From NCBI GenBank assembly GCA_964421865.1, contig CAYQZH010000210.1, positions 1 to 8,264 on the forward strand: 8,264 nucleotides of DNA, in the 5' to 3' direction. A model generated the notes under the pieces. The model searched no databases, was not told where the DNA came from, and saw only the letters and a list, made by a program, of their open reading frames with translations. The translations under genes and the position numbers were made by a program. This document shows, piece after piece, positions 4,600-8,264 of this stretch (positions are counted from its first letter, which is position 1; the number at the start of each line of letters is the position of its first letter). The DNA comes from SBAX01 sp964421865. Lineage in GTDB: Bacteria; Planctomycetota; Phycisphaerae; UBA1845.

Positions 4600-7512
4600 A
4601 TGCAGCTACCCCTCAGGGAGATTCGCTCGAACGCGCTTGCGTTTGCAGCCGAGTGGAAGGACGCGGAGAGCGAACGGGCGGAGGCCCAGACCTTCTGGAA
4701 CGAATTATTCGGCGTTTTTGGCATCAAGCGCCGCAGTGTGGCCAGCTTCGAAGAAAGGGTCCGCAACCTCAAAGGCAAGTACGACCGCATCGACGTTTTC
4801 TACAGCGGCGTCATGATCGGCGAGCACAAGTCCCGCGGCGAGGACCTGTCCAAGGCCGCGTCGCAGGCCTTCGACTACGTGCAAGCCCTGACCCGCGAGG
4901 GCCGCACGGACGAAATCCCTCGCTACATCGTGGTCTCGGACTTCGCCCGCATCGCCATCCACGACTTGGAGGCGCCGGAGGGTGCCCACCGGACGGTGCA
5001 CGTCCCCGTGGCCAAGCTGCACGAGCATATCCGGCACTTCGGGTTCCTCTCGGGATACGCCACGAGGCCCGTGGACCCCGAGGATCCCATCAATATCCGT
5101 GCGGTCGAAATCCTTGGAAATTTGCACGACGAACTTCAAAGCGCCGGCTACACAGGGCACAAGTTGGAACGACTCCTCGTACGCTTGCTGTTCTGCCTCT
5201 TCGCCGATGATACGCACATTTTTGAAGCCGACACCTTTAAGATCATGGTCAGGAACACGCGGCCTAACGGCAGCGACCTTGGCCCCTTGCTGGCTCGGCT
5301 ATTCAAGGTGCTTGACACAAAAGAAACCGACCGATCGACCGCACTTCCCGACGAGTTGAAGGAACTCCCCTACGTCAACGGCGACCTTTTCGCCGAGAGC
5401 CTCGACTTCGCTGACTTCGACGCGGACATGCGGCAAGCGCTATTAAGCTGCTGCGAGTTCAATTGGTCGCGCATCAGCCCCGCTGTCTTTGGCTCGCTGT
5501 TTCAGTCCATCATGGCGGGCGAGGAGGGTAAGAAAAAGCGCCGCCAGATCGGGGCCCACTACACCAGCGAGCGGGACATCATGAAGCTGGTCCGGAGCCT
5601 GTTTCTGGACGATCTGCGAGCGGACCTGGTTGCTTGCGGCAACGACAAGAAAAGACTCCACGCTTTCCAAGCAAAGCTGGCCACGCTGCGTTTCCTCGAC
5701 CCTGCTTGCGGATGCGGCAACTTTCTTGTGGTGACGTACCGAGAGCTGCGCCTCTTGGAACTCGAAACGGTCTGGGAGCTCTACGGCAATGCGCGTTTCC
5801 AAGCTCTGTTCAAGGTGGACGCCTTGCTCATGGTGGATGTGGACCAGATGCACGGTATCGAGATCGAGGAGTGGCCCGCGCGGATCGCCGAGGTGGCCAT
5901 GTGGCTCATCGACCACCAGATGAACCAAAACGTAAGCGAGGTATTCGGCCAGCTTGTGCTGCGCCTCCCGCTCAAGAAAAGCGCGAAAATCCACGTGGGC
6001 AATGCGCTGCGGACGGATTGGAACAGCGTGCTGCCCTCCAAACGGTGCAGCTTCGTGCTGGGGAATCCGCCGTTTGTCGGCAAGCAGTTCATGACAGCCG
6101 AGCAGAACGCGGACATGGCGACCGTCTGCCGGCACATCAAGGGCTTCGGCGTACTTGACTACGTCACCGCGTGGTACGTGAAGGCTGCCGCATATCTCAA
6201 AGGAACACATGCCCGCGCCGCGTTCGTCTCCACCAACTCCATCTGCCAGGGGGAGCAAGCGGCGACCGTCTGGCCCGCGCTGCTCTCCGCTGGTGTTCAA
6301 ATACACTTTGCACACCGCACTTTCCCATGGATGAGCGAAGCACGCGGCAAGGCCCATGTGCACGTGGTGATTGTCGGCTTCGCGACGCGCAATGGCGAGG
6401 GCAAGACGATTACTGACTACGGCGACGGTGAGTCGAATCCTACGACAACGCCGGTCACCCGCATCAACCCCTACTTGGTCGAGGGGCCGGATGTAGTCGT
6501 CGTTTCCCGTGCGAACGCTCTTTGCGACGTCCCGCCCATCATCTTCGGCAGTATGCCGAACGACGGCGGAAATCTGTTGCTTACGGACGACGAGAAGCGC
6601 GCACTGCTGCGCGCGGAACCCGCCGCCAAGCCTTTCATCCGGAGGCTCTACGGGTCCGAGGAGTTCATCAACGGCATCAACCGCTGGTGTTTGTGGCTTG
6701 TGGGTTGCAGTGCGGAAGACTTGCAGCGTATGCCCGAGGTCAGGAAGAGGGTCGCTGCGGTGAAGAGGCACCGGCTGGCAAGCGCGCGTGAAACGACGCG
6801 TGGACTGGCCGCGACCCCGTCCCTATTCGGCGAAATCCGTCAGCCTGCGGTGGACTACTTACTGATTCCCCGAGTGTCGTCTGAGACGCGTCGTTATATA
6901 CCGATCGGCTTCCTGAAATCCTCGATCATCGCAAGTGACGCCACCCTCGTCGTCCCCTCCGCCACGCTTTACCAGTTCGGTGTGCTTACAAGCGGAATGC
7001 ACATGGCCTGGGTGCGCCAGGTCTGTGGGCGGCTGAAATCCGACTTCCGATACTCCAACAAGCTGGTCTACAACAACTTCCCCTGGCCTCAAGACGCGCC
7101 GGAGAAGCGAAAGTCCGCCGTCGAGGCCGCCGCCCAGGGCGTGCTTGACGCTCGTGCCAAGTTCAAAGGCCAGACCCTCGACGACCTCTACCATCCCCTC
7201 GTCATGCCAAAGCTTCTGTACGTCGCCCACAGGCTCCTCGATCGCGCCGTCGACAAGTGCTATCGCCGCGATCCCTTTACGAGCGACCGCTCCCGGGTCG
7301 AATTCCTGTTCGACCTTTACCAGCGCCTTAGCGCCCCGTTAACCGCGCCCGTGAAAAGCCGCAGGCGGGCAGGGTCCCCGGGCACGACGACCCAACCGCG
7401 CCCCGCCCCTTCACGGCAGCCCGCAACCCGTGGGTCGGCTCCTCGACCCCAAACCCCCCGACCCCGCCGACCCGACATCCAATTCCGACTTTTTGACATT
7501 CCAACGGTTTGA
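4600..7512 (+). CDS. MmeI-like (type IIL) restriction endonuclease and N6-adenine DNA methyltransferase, single polypeptide
   Basis: The 970-residue enzyme joins cutting and methylation in one chain. Domains in order: N-terminal nuclease (about 1-155) with D65-x9-E75-x-K77 in IDVFYSGVMIGEHKSRG, the spacing known for MmeI; helical connector (about 160-300); gamma-class methyltransferase (about 305-620) with GAHYTS (318-323), the AdoMet motif FLDPACGCGNFL (365-376) and the catalytic NPPF (489-492), so adenine-N6 chemistry; target-recognition region (about 620-835, including SETRRYIPIGFL and SDFRYSNKLVYNNFPWP); C-terminal helices (about 836-910). MmeI is about 920 residues; the excess is an Arg/Pro-rich tail (916-958) closing with DIQFRLFDIPTV. 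The ATG at 4600 has GGGAG six bases upstream. No separate specificity, restriction or helicase gene flanks it, as expected for type IIL. The recognition sequence cannot be read. It may be horizontally acquired, though its base composition is not strikingly different. Confidence 0.92.
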   Translation: MQLPLREIRSNALAFAAEWKDAESERAEAQTFWNELFGVFGIKRRSVASFEERVRNLKGKYDRIDVFYSGVMIGEHKSRGEDLSKAASQAFDYVQALTREGRTDEIPRYIVVSDFARIAIHDLEAPEGAHRTVHVPVAKLHEHIRHFGFLSGYATRPVDPEDPINIRAVEILGNLHDELQSAGYTGHKLERLLVRLLFCLFADDTHIFEADTFKIMVRNTRPNGSDLGPLLARLFKVLDTKETDRSTALPDELKELPYVNGDLFAESLDFADFDADMRQALLSCCEFNWSRISPAVFGSLFQSIMAGEEGKKKRRQIGAHYTSERDIMKLVRSLFLDDLRADLVACGNDKKRLHAFQAKLATLRFLDPACGCGNFLVVTYRELRLLELETVWELYGNARFQALFKVDALLMVDVDQMHGIEIEEWPARIAEVAMWLIDHQMNQNVSEVFGQLVLRLPLKKSAKIHVGNALRTDWNSVLPSKRCSFVLGNPPFVGKQFMTAEQNADMATVCRHIKGFGVLDYVTAWYVKAAAYLKGTHARAAFVSTNSICQGEQAATVWPALLSAGVQIHFAHRTFPWMSEARGKAHVHVVIVGFATRNGEGKTITDYGDGESNPTTTPVTRINPYLVEGPDVVVVSRANALCDVPPIIFGSMPNDGGNLLLTDDEKRALLRAEPAAKPFIRRLYGSEEFINGINRWCLWLVGCSAEDLQRMPEVRKRVAAVKRHRLASARETTRGLAATPSLFGEIRQPAVDYLLIPRVSSETRRYIPIGFLKSSIIASDATLVVPSATLYQFGVLTSGMHMAWVRQVCGRLKSDFRYSNKLVYNNFPWPQDAPEKRKSAVEAAAQGVLDARAKFKGQTLDDLYHPLVMPKLLYVAHRLLDRAVDKCYRRDPFTSDRSRVEFLFDLYQRLSAPLTAPVKSRRRAGSPGTTTQPRPAPSRQPATRGSAPRPQTPRPRRPDIQFRLFDIPTV
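7480..7494 (+). other. Candidate sliding-clamp-binding peptide QFRLF at the C-terminus of the MmeI-like enzyme
   Basis: Codons for residues 961-965 read Q-F-R-L-F, fitting the bacterial beta-clamp pattern Q-x-x-L-F (typified by QL[S/D]LF). The peptide follows roughly 40 residues with ten Arg, ten Pro and no Asp or Glu, which should be disordered, and lies five residues from the chain end. Clamp-binding motifs commonly occupy such flexible ends. Binding is inference; short motifs do occur by chance. Confidence 0.35.
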
Positions 7513-7626
7513 CTTTTCCGTTTTGATCGCCCCGCCACGCCTGCCCACCGATCACCGTACAAGTTTTGTAGGCGGCACCATGCAATCACTGTACTCGCAT
7601 CGGTCGTGGGGCGCGGGCGCATCCAG
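7513..7626. other. Convergent intergenic stretch
   Basis: This 114-base gap separates the converging stops of the MmeI-like gene and murD. It contains a T-rich beginning (TTTTCCGTTTTGATC) and a small stem TACAA/TTGTA at 7558-7570 with a 3-base loop. Neither is a convincing intrinsic terminator. No small ORF or RNA gene is supported. Confidence 0.5.
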
Positions 7627-8264
7627 TCAAAGAGCCTTGACCAAGTCTACGAAGTGCCGGCCACGGGCGGTGAAGTTGGCGTATTGATCGAAGCTAGGGG
7701 CGCCGGGGGAGAAGAGGACGACCTCGCCGGGCCTGGCTTCGGCGCGGGCGAGGCGAACGGCGTCGGGAAGCGCCTCGACAACGTGCACGCGCCGGTCGTC
7801 GAAAAACCCGCCGCATGAATGCGGCGGTTCGGAAGACGACCTACAGGGGACGGTCTTTATCGCTTCGGCGAACGCCGGACCCGACTCGCCCATGCAGATC
7901 ACCACCCGGCACCACGGTGCCAGATCCTTGGCACAGTCGGAGAGAGATACGTCCTTGCGCTGTCCGCCGACAATCGCCACCGTCGGACGCTGCAGCGTCT
8001 CCAGGGCGATAACTGTCGCTGCCGGAGCCGTCGATTTCGAGTCATTGTAGTAGTCCACCCCATCCAGGGTGCGGATGAACTCCAGTCGATGCGGTAGGCC
8101 CTTGAAGTCGCGCAGGGCCGCGCGCACGACGGCTTCGTTCAAGCCGAGCAGACGACAGACCGTCAGCACGCAGGCCGCATTTCGCTGATTATGGCGTCCG
8201 GGTACTTTCAGTTCCATGGGAAGGTCGGCAGGGGTTCCTTCGGGACTCAGGACAGGGATGTGGA
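7627..8264 (-). CDS. murD: UDP-N-acetylmuramoyl-L-alanine--D-glutamate ligase, C-terminal part (5' end beyond the window)
   Basis: MurD adds D-glutamate to UDP-MurNAc-L-alanine using ATP, the second amino-acid step of peptidoglycan precursor assembly in the cytoplasm. The frame stays open through the right edge, so the Met at 8217 is internal and the N-terminal domain is missing. Visible family motifs, numbering from that Met: VPGRHNQRNAA (5-15), LPHRLEF (41-47), YYNDSKST (56-63) with the ligand-contacting Lys, GGQRKD (84-89), and FSPGAPSFDQYANFTARGRHF (169-189), matching the MurD-specific SPA-S-DQ-F-RG-F pattern rather than MurC, MurE or MurF. Residues 126-142 are an extra segment encoded by a palindromic DNA element. 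The stop at 7627 is followed by no co-directional gene, whereas murD usually precedes ftsW or murG, so the division/wall cluster is broken here. Confidence 0.93.
   Translation of the reverse strand, partial: HIPVLSPEGTPADLPMELKVPGRHNQRNAACVLTVCRLLGLNEAVVRAALRDFKGLPHRLEFIRTLDGVDYYNDSKSTAPAATVIALETLQRPTVAIVGGQRKDVSLSDCAKDLAPWCRVVICMGESGPAFAEAIKTVPCRSSSEPPHSCGGFFDDRRVHVVEALPDAVRLARAEARPGEVVLFSPGAPSFDQYANFTARGRHFVDLVKAL
7794..7841. repeat. Nested palindromic element inside murD
   Basis: Outer arms GGTCGTC (7794-7800) and GACGACC (7835-7841) are perfect complements. They enclose perfect inner arms CCGCCGCAT (7808-7816) and ATGCGGCGG (7819-7827) with a 2-base loop. The 48 bases keep frame and encode about 16 residues of MurD (RSSSEPPHSCGGFFDDR). 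The location, between a helix and the strand VHVVEAL, is an exposed variable loop in the ligase family. It looks like a small palindrome inserted into coding DNA. Confidence 0.55.
8237..8257. repeat. REP-like dispersed sequence, copy 2 (inside murD)
   Basis: CCTTCGGGA-CTCAGGACAGGG matches the intergenic copy at 2581-2601 at 18 of 21 positions. Here it is within murD and is read on the minus strand as roughly PVLSPEG, just before the conserved VPGRHN motif, a stretch that varies among MurD proteins. Chance similarity is possible at this length. Confidence 0.3.

Noticed and set aside
5443..6771. A 442-codon open frame on the minus strand
   Set aside because: It lies wholly antisense to the conserved methyltransferase domain, whose motifs prove the plus-strand frame. 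Its His/Arg/Asp-rich product has no recognisable motif; long antisense frames are common in GC-rich DNA.
7524..7554. TGATCG/CGATCA inverted repeat as a terminator
   Set aside because: The 6-bp arms are 19 bases apart with no T-run; too weak to call.
7317..7622. A minus-strand frame over the end of the MmeI-like gene
   Set aside because: It is a Gly/Arg-rich complement of the Arg/Pro-rich tail, antisense to a frame that continues the enzyme.
1..8264. CRISPR array, tRNA, rRNA, insertion sequence or integrase
   Set aside because: I saw no regularly spaced direct repeats, no tRNA cloverleaf-like segment, no rRNA-like conserved stretch and no transposase or recombinase motif.

Overview
The window is high-GC DNA with closely packed genes on both strands and one 10-N scaffold gap at 333-342, so it looks like a draft or metagenome-assembled genome. 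The gene mix is a Flp pilin, a secreted tandem-Kazal protein, a large lipoprotein with a carbohydrate-binding-like domain and a MurD ligase. This fits a Gram-negative environmental bacterium, perhaps of the Planctomycetota, but no marker here settles the phylum.

Layout. 1-102 is the tail of an unrecognised gene (+). 314-607 (+) is a Flp/Fap-type pilin behind a candidate promoter and a 13-bp palindrome, and it contains the gap. Facing it is a minus-strand run of three closely spaced genes read from right to left: a double-ACT regulator (2483-1905), a secreted two-unit Kazal protein (1868-1317) and a nitroreductase (1290-673). They probably form one transcript from a promoter with a perfect TATAAT box at 2536-2541; a 22-bp-period direct repeat lies in its start/leader zone. 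Divergent to this, 2648-4396 (+) encodes a 582-residue lipoprotein of unknown function. 4600-7512 (+) encodes a complete MmeI-like (type IIL) restriction-modification enzyme in one polypeptide. Convergent to it, from the right edge, is the 3' part of murD (7627 to beyond 8264, minus strand).

Most interesting points: (1) the MmeI-like enzyme has intact nuclease and N6-adenine methyltransferase motifs, plus an Arg/Pro-rich tail without acidic residues that ends in QFRLF, a match to the bacterial sliding-clamp-binding pattern Q-x-x-L-F. This suggests, as inference, replisome-coupled methylation. (2) murD carries an in-frame 48-bp palindromic element (7794-7841) at a loop where other MurD proteins are shorter, resembling a coding-region palindromic insertion. 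(3) A 21-bp sequence resembling a dispersed intergenic repeat occurs at 2581-2601 and, with 18/21 identity, at 8237-8257 inside murD.

The genes do not form one obvious pathway. The pilin and the two exported proteins act at the cell surface, murD builds peptidoglycan, and the restriction-modification gene looks like a stand-alone defence module placed next to the end of the murD transcription unit.
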